From the NCBI GenBank assembly GCA_013298595.1, contig JAAFIG010000002.1, positions 62,001-126,000 on the forward strand: a stretch of 64,000 bases of DNA. The letters run 5' to 3'. Origin of the DNA: Deinococcales bacterium. GTDB lineage: Bacteria > Deinococcota > Deinococci > Deinococcales > JAAFIG01. The position numbers and the translations under genes are program-made. Shown in pieces: positions 25,860-35,406 of this stretch (position 1 is its first letter; each line of letters begins with the position of its first letter). The notes beneath the pieces are model-generated. The model was not told the DNA's origin and ran no database searches. It worked only from the letters and a program-made list of their open reading frames with translations.

Positions 25860-26009
25860 ATGAATACCATCCATTGTTATCAAAACTTCCATCTGGCTGC
25901 TTGTGGTCTGATGGCTGTGCAAATCGTATCAAATATCGGTTTAGCCAAGGATTGTTTTGCACCACCCAAGCCAACACTACTTATTGCAACAGGATTGTTA
26001 CGCAAATGA
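25860..26009 (+). CDS. 49-residue small protein coupled to the RCC1 gene
   Basis: An ATG at 25860 with AAGGAG 8 bases upstream encodes 49 residues (MNTIHCYQNFHLAACGLMAV, later PPKPTLLIATGLL). The TGA overlaps the ATG of the RCC1 gene at 26006 by ATGA. The frame has the same length (150 bases) and the same coupled position as the one at 13392-13541; the only shared residues are a P-x-L/F-x-x-x-TG-x-x-L pattern. No family recognised. It may be a leader that sets translation of the RCC1 gene. Confidence 0.5.
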   Translation: MNTIHCYQNFHLAACGLMAVQIVSNIGLAKDCFAPPKPTLLIATGLLRK

Positions 26010-27340
26010 GCGCAGCATTCTCGGAAGTACCGTTGCTCGAGGATTTTCCCGAATTGGAGATTCGAGCGGATCGTTTTGTGGTGTTGCAAGGTCAACAAAT
26101 TCTCTTAGAAGCTTGTATTTTTGCTCATCCAGCCTCAGAGCATAGTGTTCGTTGGACACTCGAGCAAGGCGCGGCTTGTTTATCACAGAATTTTGGTAGA
26201 ACCACAGTGCTGCAAACCGATCATCGCTCGGAAACTGTTGTTGTGGCAGCACACACCGCCGATAGACGTTTGTCGCATCGTGTGGAAGTCAAGGCTAAAC
26301 CGCTCAGTCATCAATCGTTTTCTTGTGGCGATGCCCATAGTTTGGCATTAACATCCGATGGTCAAGTGCTGGTTTGGGGTGAAAAGTATGTTTCAGAACC
26401 AACACTGGTTGGTTTAACACAAATTCAGTCTGTAGCGGCTGGTAGTAAGCATAGTTTAGCTTTAACACAAGCACAGACCGTGCTTTCTTGGGGTGATAAT
26501 TCCTTAAATCAATTAGGGCGTTTATGGCAAGATCCAGGTATTGCATTAGAAGTCACCGATTTAACCGAGGTACTCGAGATTAACGCAGGTACAGTGCATT
26601 CCTTAGCCACTCATCTGGATGGGTCTGCTAGTGCTTGGGGCAGTAATTTGTTTGGACAACTTGGGTTTGCATCATTAAGCGCTCAACTGCAATTTTCTCG
26701 AGTGCCGCGTCTCGAGCGTGTCAGTGCAGTGCAAGCTGGTTTTGGGCATTCTTTAGCTTTGACCGACACTGGTCAGGTGTTGGCGTGGGGTGCAAATGAT
26801 TCTGGTCAACTGGGGATTGGTACAACCAAAGATATGTCCGAACCTACGCCGATTGTATTACCTATGGCTGTGGCTGCGATTCAAACAGGGATGTACCATT
26901 CGGCTGCTTTAACCAACGATGGGCAAGTTTTAACTTGGGGGCGTAGTTTTCGGGATGGAATGGGTAAACCTTTACGCGACTCATATCGCAGCTTGCCAAT
27001 AATTGTTCCCGACTTAGGTGATATTGCTTCGATAGCGGCTGGGCATGGCTTTATAGTGGCACGTAGTGGACAAGGGAATGTTTTTATTTGGAATCAGCAT
27101 CGGGTTTGGAATAGTAAATTCTCGGCAAATAGTCATTATCCAACACTTGTAACTGGTCTCGAGGAAATCGTGGCAGTTCAAGCGGGTACAGCGCACGTAT
27201 TAGCCTTGCGTGCTGATGGAACATTATTTGCTTGGGGCGATAATAGTTTTGGGCAGCTTGGTATCACAGAAACCCATTGTCTAAATTCGCCTTGCAAAGT
27301 GGTTTTACCAAAAGGGATTCGTCTTAAAATGCCTGTGTAA
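26006..27340 (+). CDS. RCC1-repeat protein without signal peptide
   Basis: 444 residues from the coupled ATG at 26006. Residues 1-95 look like one Ig-like domain (VRWTLEQGAACL, VVVAAHTADRRLSHRVEV). Residues 100-440 are RCC1 repeats (HSLALTSDGQVLVWG, HSAALTNDGQVLTWG, HVLALRADGTLFAWGDNSFGQLG). Unlike the other five RCC1 proteins here it lacks a lipoprotein signal from this start; an upstream extension in the same frame also lacks one. It lies 48 bases before the regulator at 27388 on the same strand, so it may be a cytoplasmic partner of that protein. Confidence 0.82.
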   Translation: MSAAFSEVPLLEDFPELEIRADRFVVLQGQQILLEACIFAHPASEHSVRWTLEQGAACLSQNFGRTTVLQTDHRSETVVVAAHTADRRLSHRVEVKAKPLSHQSFSCGDAHSLALTSDGQVLVWGEKYVSEPTLVGLTQIQSVAAGSKHSLALTQAQTVLSWGDNSLNQLGRLWQDPGIALEVTDLTEVLEINAGTVHSLATHLDGSASAWGSNLFGQLGFASLSAQLQFSRVPRLERVSAVQAGFGHSLALTDTGQVLAWGANDSGQLGIGTTKDMSEPTPIVLPMAVAAIQTGMYHSAALTNDGQVLTWGRSFRDGMGKPLRDSYRSLPIIVPDLGDIASIAAGHGFIVARSGQGNVFIWNQHRVWNSKFSANSHYPTLVTGLEEIVAVQAGTAHVLALRADGTLFAWGDNSFGQLGITETHCLNSPCKVVLPKGIRLKMPV

Positions 27341-27387
27341 AGGCTGGCGTTAGTCAACCGTTAGGCAGTTTTACCGATGCTGTTGGC

Positions 27388-30249
27388 ATGACCGAAGTTT
27401 TAACTGGACTGGACTGGCAAATCAAAACCCTTCGCAGCCGTGTGATGAATAACCAACACAAAGTATTTGCAGTTGTTGGTGCAGATGGGCTGGGCAAGTC
27501 TTTTACGGTTCAAACCATGTTGCAGCAATTACCGTGGGCTGTGCTAAGTGTTCCAGCCACCGAATCACTAACGGCGCTTCTTGGGCGTTTAACGGTACTG
27601 AATCCCGAAGCAATTCAGTGGACTGCAGAGACCGTCAATACCCTCGAGTCTGGACAAGACTTACCGAACCATCAGGTTTTACCGTTGCTACAAACCCAAC
27701 TGATGGCATTAGCACCAATTGCAATTCATCTTGAAAATATTGAAAATGTGCAACCGTGGTTGGCTTTTATCAGAACCGCTCAATCAATTCGGGGAGTAAC
27801 CGTTGTTGCCACCAGCCGTCATTCCTTACCAGCAGTATTCAGCGAAATCCGATTAGCTTATTTCAATCAATCACAAATTCAGGCTTTACTCGAGCAACAT
27901 GGGTATGTACTACCTACTCAAGCCATCACATGGTTGTATGCTCGAGCCAACGGCAACCCTCGGTATACCCTCGAGTTTTGTTTGCAACTCTGCCAAATAG
28001 GGGCATTACGCAACGACGCTGGGCAATGGGTCTGGTCTGAACCTCAACAGATTATTGTGCCACTTGGTTTACAAAGCGAAATGACTGAACAACTCGAGGT
28101 TTTGGTTGCTCAAGTCTCAGATCCGCAAAAAGCAAAAATGGTTTTATTAACCAGAGCCTTAGTTACCACCGAGGTATTAGCCAACCAATACTTACCTGCT
28201 TTTATTGGCATTCAAATACAAGCCGAACTGGAAAAAGTTACTCTCAAACAACAATTAGGCAATAAAAACGGATTTTACAATCCTTTATTCAACGATTTAC
28301 TCCGCCAAGATGTCTGGCAGACCGAACGGCGCTTAATTGCTCGGACTTTACTCGAGCCTGTTGGTGCAAAGCAACCTAAAGCAGCAATCCAATTGATACA
28401 AGCTGCACAACTCGAACCCAGTGCCGAATTAGCTGCTTGGCAACTGATTGCCGAACAAGCTATGCAATTACAAATGCTTAGTGTTGCAGGAGAATGCTAT
28501 ATCGCTGCTATGGAACTCTGCACAGGTACTTTACAAGCCGATTTTGCTTTAAAAGCCTCGAGATGCGTTCGTTTGTCCAATCGAGCAAAATCGTTACAAC
28601 TAATCAATCATGCCATGAGTATTGCACCAAATAACGAAACATACCAACTCGAGCGTTGCAAAGCCTTATTAGCTAACGGGCAACTTGAACCCTTACAAGC
28701 ATTTTTACAAACCAAAGATCAGCAAAATCCCGCTTGGCTTGAATTACACTTACAAACCTTATTTCGGTCAGGTCAAGACCAAAAAGCCCTTGACTTATGG
28801 CAAGAAAACCTTTTGTTACAACCATTGTTATGTGAAACAACCCACCAACAAGTAGCAACAGGATTTTTACGAATGGGTCAACAAAAACAGGCTTTTATAA
28901 TTCTTGAACAAAAAAAATCAGTGGCTCGAGATGTCATCACAGCTGTTGGTTTGCGCCAAATCGGACAGTTAAATGCAGCACTTACTTTGCTGAAACAAAC
29001 CTTAGAAACCGATATGGCAAAATTACAACTCGAGTCTGTTTTACATCAAAGAGCTTTAGTACATCAGGAACTAGGTAATTTACCAGCAGCCATGCACGAT
29101 GCCGAAAATGCGCTCGAGATTCTACAAATCTGTGGTGACGAATTTAGAATCGCTGCACGTAAAAACACCTTAGCTGGAATCCTGATCGAACGAGCTGAAT
29201 TTGTAATTGCTGAACAATTATTGCTCGAAGCCAGACGCATCATAGAGCATTTTGGATACTCACAACAATTGGTGTGTATCGAAAGAAATTTAGCTTGGCT
29301 ATATCTCGAATGGCAACCAGAAATGGGTGGGGCTTTGGCGGTAAAACACGCCAGAAATGCTTTACGTCATGCCCGAACCATATGTGGTGTCACAGAATTA
29401 CATGAACACTTAGTTTTTATTGCCTGGGCAGAAGCTTTACATGGCAACCCCAAAACGGCTTTGCAACTCATACTCGAAACACCACGTTCAAGTGCCTTTA
29501 GTCAATGGGTGCATTTGCTTTGCTTAGAGAACACTGGTCAAAAAAATATGGCACAATTGTTTAAAACATGGCTGCGAGACCAACCATACTCCACTCGCCG
29601 CACACGATTTGCTTTGGAATTACAACGACTGACCAAAACAACAAAAACATTACCCCACGAAATGACCGAAAACCCATTAACTTTATTCATTGCAAAACGT
29701 TACTTTCCAACACTTAATCAAACAAATCTAACCGCAAATACACATAAACTCGAGGTGCTAGGAACACTCAAAGTCAATGGCATTATTATGTCTGGCAGGT
29801 TGCGTCGAGCCAAAGACATTTTACTGTTACTACTAGAAGCTCGGATTATGGGTAAACCCGAAGTCACACTCTTAGAATTAATGGATGTCCTCTATCCAAA
29901 CGAAGACGAAATACAAGCCTCGAGTGCAATTCGGCAACTGATTTACCGCTTGCGTAAAACATATGGTGATAATGTAATTACACGTAGCTTACACGGATAT
30001 TCACTAGGAATCCTTTCGGATGTCGAAGAATTCTTAGCAACAAACAACACCTTACTATGGCAAGGTTTATACCAATTTCGAGCAGATAGTGACTCGAGTG
30101 TCAGCACTGCCATTCATCAGCACTTAGAAAAGTGTATTGAGAATTTACGCCACCACAATCCCAGTGAAGCAGCTCGAGTGCAAAGATTTATCCCTCGAAT
30201 GTATCTCAAAACAACTAAAAATACGGATTTACTTGTACTAGAAGCCTAA
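27388..30249 (+). CDS. MalT/SARP-like regulator: ATPase, TPR, winged helix
   Basis: 953 residues. An N-terminal STAND-type ATPase has a Walker A motif (VVGADGLGKSF, residues 29-39) and a later VVATSRH segment. The middle (about 340-740) is helical with TPR-like repeats. The C-terminus (about 785-890) is a winged-helix domain of the kind found after TPRs in transcription activators (LEVLGTLKVNGIIMSG, RAKDILLLLLEARI, SSAIRQLIYRLRKTYGD, LHGYSLG). Such proteins bind an inducer, oligomerise with ATP and activate transcription. It follows the cytoplasmic RCC1 gene by 48 bases and precedes tnsA by 74; whether it belongs to the transposon-like cluster is undecided. Confidence 0.82.
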   Translation: MTEVLTGLDWQIKTLRSRVMNNQHKVFAVVGADGLGKSFTVQTMLQQLPWAVLSVPATESLTALLGRLTVLNPEAIQWTAETVNTLESGQDLPNHQVLPLLQTQLMALAPIAIHLENIENVQPWLAFIRTAQSIRGVTVVATSRHSLPAVFSEIRLAYFNQSQIQALLEQHGYVLPTQAITWLYARANGNPRYTLEFCLQLCQIGALRNDAGQWVWSEPQQIIVPLGLQSEMTEQLEVLVAQVSDPQKAKMVLLTRALVTTEVLANQYLPAFIGIQIQAELEKVTLKQQLGNKNGFYNPLFNDLLRQDVWQTERRLIARTLLEPVGAKQPKAAIQLIQAAQLEPSAELAAWQLIAEQAMQLQMLSVAGECYIAAMELCTGTLQADFALKASRCVRLSNRAKSLQLINHAMSIAPNNETYQLERCKALLANGQLEPLQAFLQTKDQQNPAWLELHLQTLFRSGQDQKALDLWQENLLLQPLLCETTHQQVATGFLRMGQQKQAFIILEQKKSVARDVITAVGLRQIGQLNAALTLLKQTLETDMAKLQLESVLHQRALVHQELGNLPAAMHDAENALEILQICGDEFRIAARKNTLAGILIERAEFVIAEQLLLEARRIIEHFGYSQQLVCIERNLAWLYLEWQPEMGGALAVKHARNALRHARTICGVTELHEHLVFIAWAEALHGNPKTALQLILETPRSSAFSQWVHLLCLENTGQKNMAQLFKTWLRDQPYSTRRTRFALELQRLTKTTKTLPHEMTENPLTLFIAKRYFPTLNQTNLTANTHKLEVLGTLKVNGIIMSGRLRRAKDILLLLLEARIMGKPEVTLLELMDVLYPNEDEIQASSAIRQLIYRLRKTYGDNVITRSLHGYSLGILSDVEEFLATNNTLLWQGLYQFRADSDSSVSTAIHQHLEKCIENLRHHNPSEAARVQRFIPRMYLKTTKNTDLLVLEA

Positions 30250-30323
30250 AATATATACCACTTCGCAAAACTATTTCACTTAAAACTCGAATCAAGTCTA
30301 TTAAACCTGACGGAGCGTTGAGT

Positions 30324-31019
30324 ATGAAAATCCGCATATCATACCGAGATATCCATGAGCAATATCATACTGAATTACCCCTCGAGCAATTACCAGTAAT
30401 TGAACAACTACGATGGATACGACAAGAATGGTCACACAGTAAGCAAAACCACACCCCGTTAATGTTTTATTTCTCGAGCTTAAAACGATTAGTCTACTGT
30501 GAAAGCTATTTAGAAGCACAAACACTGCTGGATCTCGATTTTCGAGGTGAAACAAATTGTATCGTTGAACAACCATTTATCTTACATTACAACAAGAAAT
30601 TTCATATCCCCGATTATGTTCTACGGCAAGGTTTTACAACCATATTGATCAATGTTAAACCAAAAAAATTTCTTGAAACTCCAGAGAATATTACTGATTT
30701 TGCATTGGCATCTGAAGCAGCGCGGCAATTGGGCTGGATGTACCAAACTGTATCAGAATGCAATCCACAATATCTCGAAAATATCAATTGGTTAGGTTCA
30801 TTTAAGCACAGACCGTTTCAAGTTGAAACTTATGAAGTTGAGATTCTGAAGTATCTGAACCAATCATCAACGCTGCTCGAGTTGCTTAAACATTTCAAAA
30901 ACGATTTCATCGTAAAACCAATAGTTTTCTATTTACTGTGGCATCGGCGTATTCAAACCAGTTTAGATCAGCGATTCTCATTGCAAATGCCGTTATGGAA
31001 ATCAACGGAGTATTCATGA
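30324..31019 (+). CDS. tnsA: TnsA-like transposon endonuclease
   Basis: 231 residues. The ATG at 30324 has GGAG 8 bases upstream; the TTG at 30318 is too close to it. The layout matches the PD-(D/E)xK fold of TnsA: acidic residues E60/E64 in CESYLEAQ, D97 in HIPDYVL, K112 in ILINVKPK (the Q-x-K of Tn7 TnsA is N-V-K here). A C-terminal helical part follows (about 165-231). In Tn7-like elements TnsA cuts the non-transferred strand at the 5' ends, so transposition is cut-and-paste. The stop overlaps tnsB by ATGA. Confidence 0.85.
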   Translation: MKIRISYRDIHEQYHTELPLEQLPVIEQLRWIRQEWSHSKQNHTPLMFYFSSLKRLVYCESYLEAQTLLDLDFRGETNCIVEQPFILHYNKKFHIPDYVLRQGFTTILINVKPKKFLETPENITDFALASEAARQLGWMYQTVSECNPQYLENINWLGSFKHRPFQVETYEVEILKYLNQSSTLLELLKHFKNDFIVKPIVFYLLWHRRIQTSLDQRFSLQMPLWKSTEYS

Positions 31020-33094
31020 ATAAGTGGAACTTAGAGATTAACAATCTATATTTATGGTGTGATGAACACGTCAAACTAATGCGATTTGTCAATCAACAAG
31101 TAATCCTCGAACGTGAAAATGGTCAAGTCATAACTATGAAGACTTCTGAATTCGTCAGTAAATATCCTATACCAGTCAATGCTGATCCCTCCTTGATCAT
31201 ACAGCCAACGCCATCAATTTTTGACAATATCTCTAAATCAGCTCTTAAACAAGTTGACGTATTACAAGCTCACCTCGAGATTGCAATTCACGGTATCGAA
31301 CCAATGAATGAAAGTGAAACATGCTACGATGCAGAGTTAACCACGTTAACGTGTCGGATGAAAAAAAAGGCAGAAGAACTGAAAATGGATTTAAGCTCTT
31401 TCTGGCGAAAGAAAAAAAAGTATGAGCGATTTGGGCGATATGGTTTAATAGATCGTCGTTCATTACCGCTAGCACGCAGTAAACGCAATGATTCAGACCC
31501 AGTAGTCTTAACAATTGAAAAAGTACTGAAACAAACTATTGGTGCTTCTGATGTAACGAATATAATTCTATATAGAAAAATCAAGAAACTATTGATACAA
31601 GACTATGGTGATACAGTCTCATTGCCATCGGTTGCGACGCTAAACAGATTATTAGCAGAAATAAGGCATCGATTAGGGATATATGGTAATGCTAATCAGC
31701 GTCAAAAATCTGCGCTAACACCTAAAAAACTATTTGGTTCTTTTCGTTCTACACACCCAGGGCAACTGGTAATGTTCGATAGTACAAAACTTGATATGTT
31801 TGCACTCGACCCAATGAATAACGATTGGATTCAAGTTGCTTTGACTATTGCCTTTGATTTTTATTCTCGTTCAATTATTGGCTGGCGGTTCACACCTGTA
31901 GATACTAAAGGAGTAGATGCAGCTTTAGTTTTGTTTGATGTATTACATCCAAAAATTGCAATGCCAGATTGGGCAGATATTGCTCATTGGAATTATTTTG
32001 GAGTACCAAGTGATATTCGCATTATTGAATACACCAATGATGATTCAAGCATACAGATTGCAGCTGTGCCATTTGTACAACCAGATACAGTACTAATCGA
32101 TCATGGCAAGGTTTTTATCTCGCATACATTTCAAGATGTTTGCACAAGACTTGGTATTCATATTCAACGAGCGCGTATCCGTCGTCCAACGGATAAATCG
32201 CCAGTAGAGAATGTATTTAAGCATATATCTCAGGATTTTTGTCAGCGATTGCCTGGATATAAAGGGCGCAGTATTGCTACTAGAGGCATAGACATTGAAA
32301 AGAAAGCTTTTTATTACATTGAAGAAATCGATACGCTTTTTGCTGAATGGGTTGCGACTAAGTGGCAAAATCACATACCAAGATCGTTGCATTATCCTGC
32401 ATCAGGAGCCGTTGAAGCTGATGTAACCCCTAATGATGCTTATACATTAGGTTTAACCCAAACTGGTTTTATACCGATACCAAATCTGGTTTACTTCGAT
32501 TGTCTTGAGACCGAATACCGTATTGTTAGTGAAAGTGGAATTACCATTCAATACCTTGAGTATGACAGTATTGAACTCGAGCCATTTCGTAATTATCCAT
32601 CCGAGATTAGATCAGGCATTCATAAAGGAGATTATAGGATCAAAGCTGACCCACGAGACCGTAGTCAAATTTTTTTCTTCGATGAAATCCGCAAAACATG
32701 GATCACTATTCCGTGGCGTGGAAAACAGCATTTTTCACATCCATTTAGCGATCTAACACTTGCTTTTGCAAAAGCAACAGCCATTGAACATTTACATGGA
32801 AAAAAACCAACTAATGACGAAATTCGTTTTGCTTTGGAGGAAATGTATTCGCGTTGGGAGGCGAAAGAGTTTAGAACTCGCCGAGAGCGTCGTGTTGCTG
32901 CTCGAGATAAAATCCTAACCCAGCAAGCCCAAAAAGATCGTCTGCAAAAAAGTAAATCTACAGCATTAAATACTATTCCAGCAGCTGAGTTGAATCAATC
33001 AAATCAACCAATGATTCCAGAAGATATTAACGGTATTTTCAAGCGTTTTGACCAAATTAAAAGCTTGTATCAGGAGGATGATGATGAGTTCTAA
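31016..33094 (+). CDS. tnsB: TnsB-like DDE transposase
   Basis: 692 residues from the ATG coupled to the tnsA stop, with GGAG 5 bases upstream. A helix-turn-helix region lies near residues 110-160 (MKKKAEELKMDLSSFWRKKKK). The rve-type catalytic domain shows D255 (LVMFDSTKLD), D362 (TVLIDHGKVF) and E398 (KSPVENVF), with exactly 35 residues between the second and third, the classic DD(35)E. A Mu-type C-terminal domain follows (RSGIHKGDYRI region), and the tail probably contacts TnsC. It would bind the transposon ends and join 3' ends to target DNA. Only three CTCGAG occur in 2.1 kb, fewer than in neighbours. Confidence 0.94.
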   Translation: MNKWNLEINNLYLWCDEHVKLMRFVNQQVILERENGQVITMKTSEFVSKYPIPVNADPSLIIQPTPSIFDNISKSALKQVDVLQAHLEIAIHGIEPMNESETCYDAELTTLTCRMKKKAEELKMDLSSFWRKKKKYERFGRYGLIDRRSLPLARSKRNDSDPVVLTIEKVLKQTIGASDVTNIILYRKIKKLLIQDYGDTVSLPSVATLNRLLAEIRHRLGIYGNANQRQKSALTPKKLFGSFRSTHPGQLVMFDSTKLDMFALDPMNNDWIQVALTIAFDFYSRSIIGWRFTPVDTKGVDAALVLFDVLHPKIAMPDWADIAHWNYFGVPSDIRIIEYTNDDSSIQIAAVPFVQPDTVLIDHGKVFISHTFQDVCTRLGIHIQRARIRRPTDKSPVENVFKHISQDFCQRLPGYKGRSIATRGIDIEKKAFYYIEEIDTLFAEWVATKWQNHIPRSLHYPASGAVEADVTPNDAYTLGLTQTGFIPIPNLVYFDCLETEYRIVSESGITIQYLEYDSIELEPFRNYPSEIRSGIHKGDYRIKADPRDRSQIFFFDEIRKTWITIPWRGKQHFSHPFSDLTLAFAKATAIEHLHGKKPTNDEIRFALEEMYSRWEAKEFRTRRERRVAARDKILTQQAQKDRLQKSKSTALNTIPAAELNQSNQPMIPEDINGIFKRFDQIKSLYQEDDDEF

Positions 33095-34244
33095 ACCTAA
33101 CTTGGAAGGTTTTGGCAACAATGAAACTGAAATGTATTTAGAAGAAGCTCCTATTTCGGAAATCAACAATTTTGATGAATGGCTTCATTTTGTTTACGAA
33201 CCAATATCAATTCGTCCCGATGTACCTACGCCCATAGAGTTTGCCGAAATGAGTCAAAAACAGAAAAAAAATTCGTGTACATTGCGTTTTCAGCATATTG
33301 CACGATTTCAACCGATTTCTACGACATCACGGAATAAAATCATTGATACCTTACTGCAGAGACTTCATGTGAACCGTATTGGAGGTCGTGGTGCTCGAGG
33401 AAGCGCTGTATTAACGGGCTACCCTTACATTGGAAAAACAACAATAGCTGTGGATATTGGCAGACGCTATGATCTTGATATGCGGAAACTTCTCAAAAAG
33501 AGAACAGGTCAAGAACTTTTTATTCCAGAAACAAATGATCGCTTTATCCCTGTAATTTATGTGTGTTTAAGCAGCGAAGATGTCTCCAACCTGAAAGCGT
33601 TGTATGCAACTTTTGCTCGATTCTTAGGTATACCAAAATATGAAAAAAAGACAACCAAACAACTCGAAGATGCTGTTGTTAAATGGGCGAAAGCTTGTCA
33701 AACAAGTTTTATCATCGTAGACGAAATTCATTATATTGATATTCGTTCGCGTGGTGTACGAAAAACCAATAATGCTATTAAAACACTGATGAATCGAATT
33801 CCTGCCACATTTTTATTCGCTGGGATTGAGTGTGAAAACACAGGAATCTTTTTTGACCATGACAGTGATCAAAAACGTAAAGCTGACCCAAGATTAGCGC
33901 AATTAAATCATCGCTGCTTAAAACTCGAACTAAAACCGTTTCAAAGTCTTTATGGTAATTATCAAGAAGGTATCAAACTTATCAATACAATTGACCAAGA
34001 AATCGTACTAGTGAATCATCAAACAGGCGATTTGGTTCAACTAGCACCTTATATTCTAGCTAGAACAAATGGTCATATTGGAAGTATTCGGGATTTTATT
34101 TCACTAGGGTGTTATAAGGCTTTAAAAGAGAAAACCGAACGTCTCACCAAAGAGATATTAGAAGAAATTCAGCTTGATAACGCGGCTGAAACAGCTTATC
34201 AAAATTATTTGGCAAGCAATCCACCCGCCCTCGAGACATACTAA
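33084..34244 (+). CDS. tnsC: TnsC-like AAA+ ATPase
   Basis: 386 residues. Three ATGs in a row follow AGGAGG; the third (33084) is best spaced, overlapping the tnsB end by 11 bases. Walker A is GYPYIGKTT (residues 112-120) and Walker B is FIIVDEIHYID (D213 E214). A sensor-type Asn/Arg region follows (LLFAGIECENTG). The length is close to the TnsC of CRISPR-associated transposons and shorter than Tn7 TnsC (555). It should form filaments on target DNA, linking TniQ/Cascade to the transposase and providing target immunity. Confidence 0.93.
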   Translation: MSSKPNLEGFGNNETEMYLEEAPISEINNFDEWLHFVYEPISIRPDVPTPIEFAEMSQKQKKNSCTLRFQHIARFQPISTTSRNKIIDTLLQRLHVNRIGGRGARGSAVLTGYPYIGKTTIAVDIGRRYDLDMRKLLKKRTGQELFIPETNDRFIPVIYVCLSSEDVSNLKALYATFARFLGIPKYEKKTTKQLEDAVVKWAKACQTSFIIVDEIHYIDIRSRGVRKTNNAIKTLMNRIPATFLFAGIECENTGIFFDHDSDQKRKADPRLAQLNHRCLKLELKPFQSLYGNYQEGIKLINTIDQEIVLVNHQTGDLVQLAPYILARTNGHIGSIRDFISLGCYKALKEKTERLTKEILEEIQLDNAAETAYQNYLASNPPALETY

Positions 34245-34257
34245 GCCTACGAGTCTT

Positions 34258-35406
34258 ATGAATAATCAACATCATCCACTCAACCGCCAATTTCCAAAGC
34301 GTGCCAATCTTAAAGCTGGTAATGCGTTGATTCCCCAATTGATCGAACTGGCTCGAGATTTGGAAATTACAACAGAAGACTTATCAGCATTTCTCGAGGT
34401 CAGATTTGGGTTGGTACAAACAGCATTTGATCGTTTGCCATTCTTGACAACTCGAGAAATGGAGCAACTAGCACATGAGTTCGGCGTTTCAGTGCAAACG
34501 ATAGAAGAAACCACCGCAGCCTATTTCTCGAGCAGAATTGGTACATCTCAGGATTCTGAACTACAGGAGCTTTTAGTTCCCTTTACCAAACGTCTTAAAG
34601 TATGCCCAAAGTGCCTACAAGAAAAACAAAACTACCAACTATCTTGGCAAGTTTCGTGGTCTTTTGTCTGTACTCGACATCACGTTTTGCTCCAAGATAT
34701 TTGTCCACACTGTGAGTATCCAATCGCTTCTAAACGTCGCACAACAGGCATTCCTGTTGAACATTTCCGCTGCGGTAATCACATTGTCAACCAAAGTGTT
34801 TGCCATGAACGACTGGATCAACTTCCTCGAGTCTCTGTGGCAAACTACCCCGCAATTCTGAAAGCCCAAAATATTCTTGAAGCTGTTATCAATGGTAAAT
34901 CGGTTTTGATATTTAACCAAACGGTTGTTCCGAAAGTGTTCTTGCAGAATTGTATTGCACTTCTTAAAATTCTTTGGGGATTTATTGTGCCAGAACAGTT
35001 AGCCTCGGCTCCAATCAAATGCACAGGTGCATACCATCAATTTACCCGCGCTCGAGAAAAATATTTTCAATACCTCGAGCAGGAAAATCCGCTCGAGGAC
35101 TCACCTGCTGCTATTTCTAGGCTTTGGGGAACACTTGATTTGATGACTGGCACAATGCCTTTGGTTTTAGAGATTCTTGCTTTATCCTCGAGACAAGCTA
35201 TGGTGAATAGACTGATTGCCCTGATACAACAAAGCTGTTATCAAAGACCCCAATACCCACTTTGGATTTTGCAACACTTTGAACGACAAGCCATTGAAAA
35301 TCACCATTGGATGTACACAATTAAGGAGTTGCAAAATTGGCTTAGAAGGACGTACTTTTTAAGAAAGGAGGTAGTGGCGCATGTACCAAACCCTTATCCA
35401 CTTTAA
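34258..35406 (+). CDS. tniQ: TniQ-family target adaptor
   Basis: 382 residues from the ATG at 34258, 13 bases after tnsC. The zinc-binding set is C116xxC119, C138xxH141, C149xxC152, in a KVCPKCLQEKQNYQLSWQ context typical of TniQ. Helical DNA/protein-binding domains follow. The length matches the short TniQ that docks on Cascade in type I-F CRISPR-associated transposons rather than the longer TnsD proteins that read a fixed attachment site. It is the only TniQ/TnsD homologue in the window. Its end overlaps cas6e by 26 bases. CTCGAG is dense here (nine copies). Confidence 0.92.
   Translation: MNNQHHPLNRQFPKRANLKAGNALIPQLIELARDLEITTEDLSAFLEVRFGLVQTAFDRLPFLTTREMEQLAHEFGVSVQTIEETTAAYFSSRIGTSQDSELQELLVPFTKRLKVCPKCLQEKQNYQLSWQVSWSFVCTRHHVLLQDICPHCEYPIASKRRTTGIPVEHFRCGNHIVNQSVCHERLDQLPRVSVANYPAILKAQNILEAVINGKSVLIFNQTVVPKVFLQNCIALLKILWGFIVPEQLASAPIKCTGAYHQFTRAREKYFQYLEQENPLEDSPAAISRLWGTLDLMTGTMPLVLEILALSSRQAMVNRLIALIQQSCYQRPQYPLWILQHFERQAIENHHWMYTIKELQNWLRRTYFLRKEVVAHVPNPYPL

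Noticed and set aside
8673-27340. RCC1 repeats as eukaryotic contamination
   Set aside because: The proteins carry bacterial lipoprotein signals, ribosome sites and operon structure, and sit among bacterial genes.
30250-30323. Possible transposon end directly upstream of tnsA
   Set aside because: Only 74 bases, no repeated ~20-bp motifs, no terminal TGT and the upstream regulator gene is intact to its stop.
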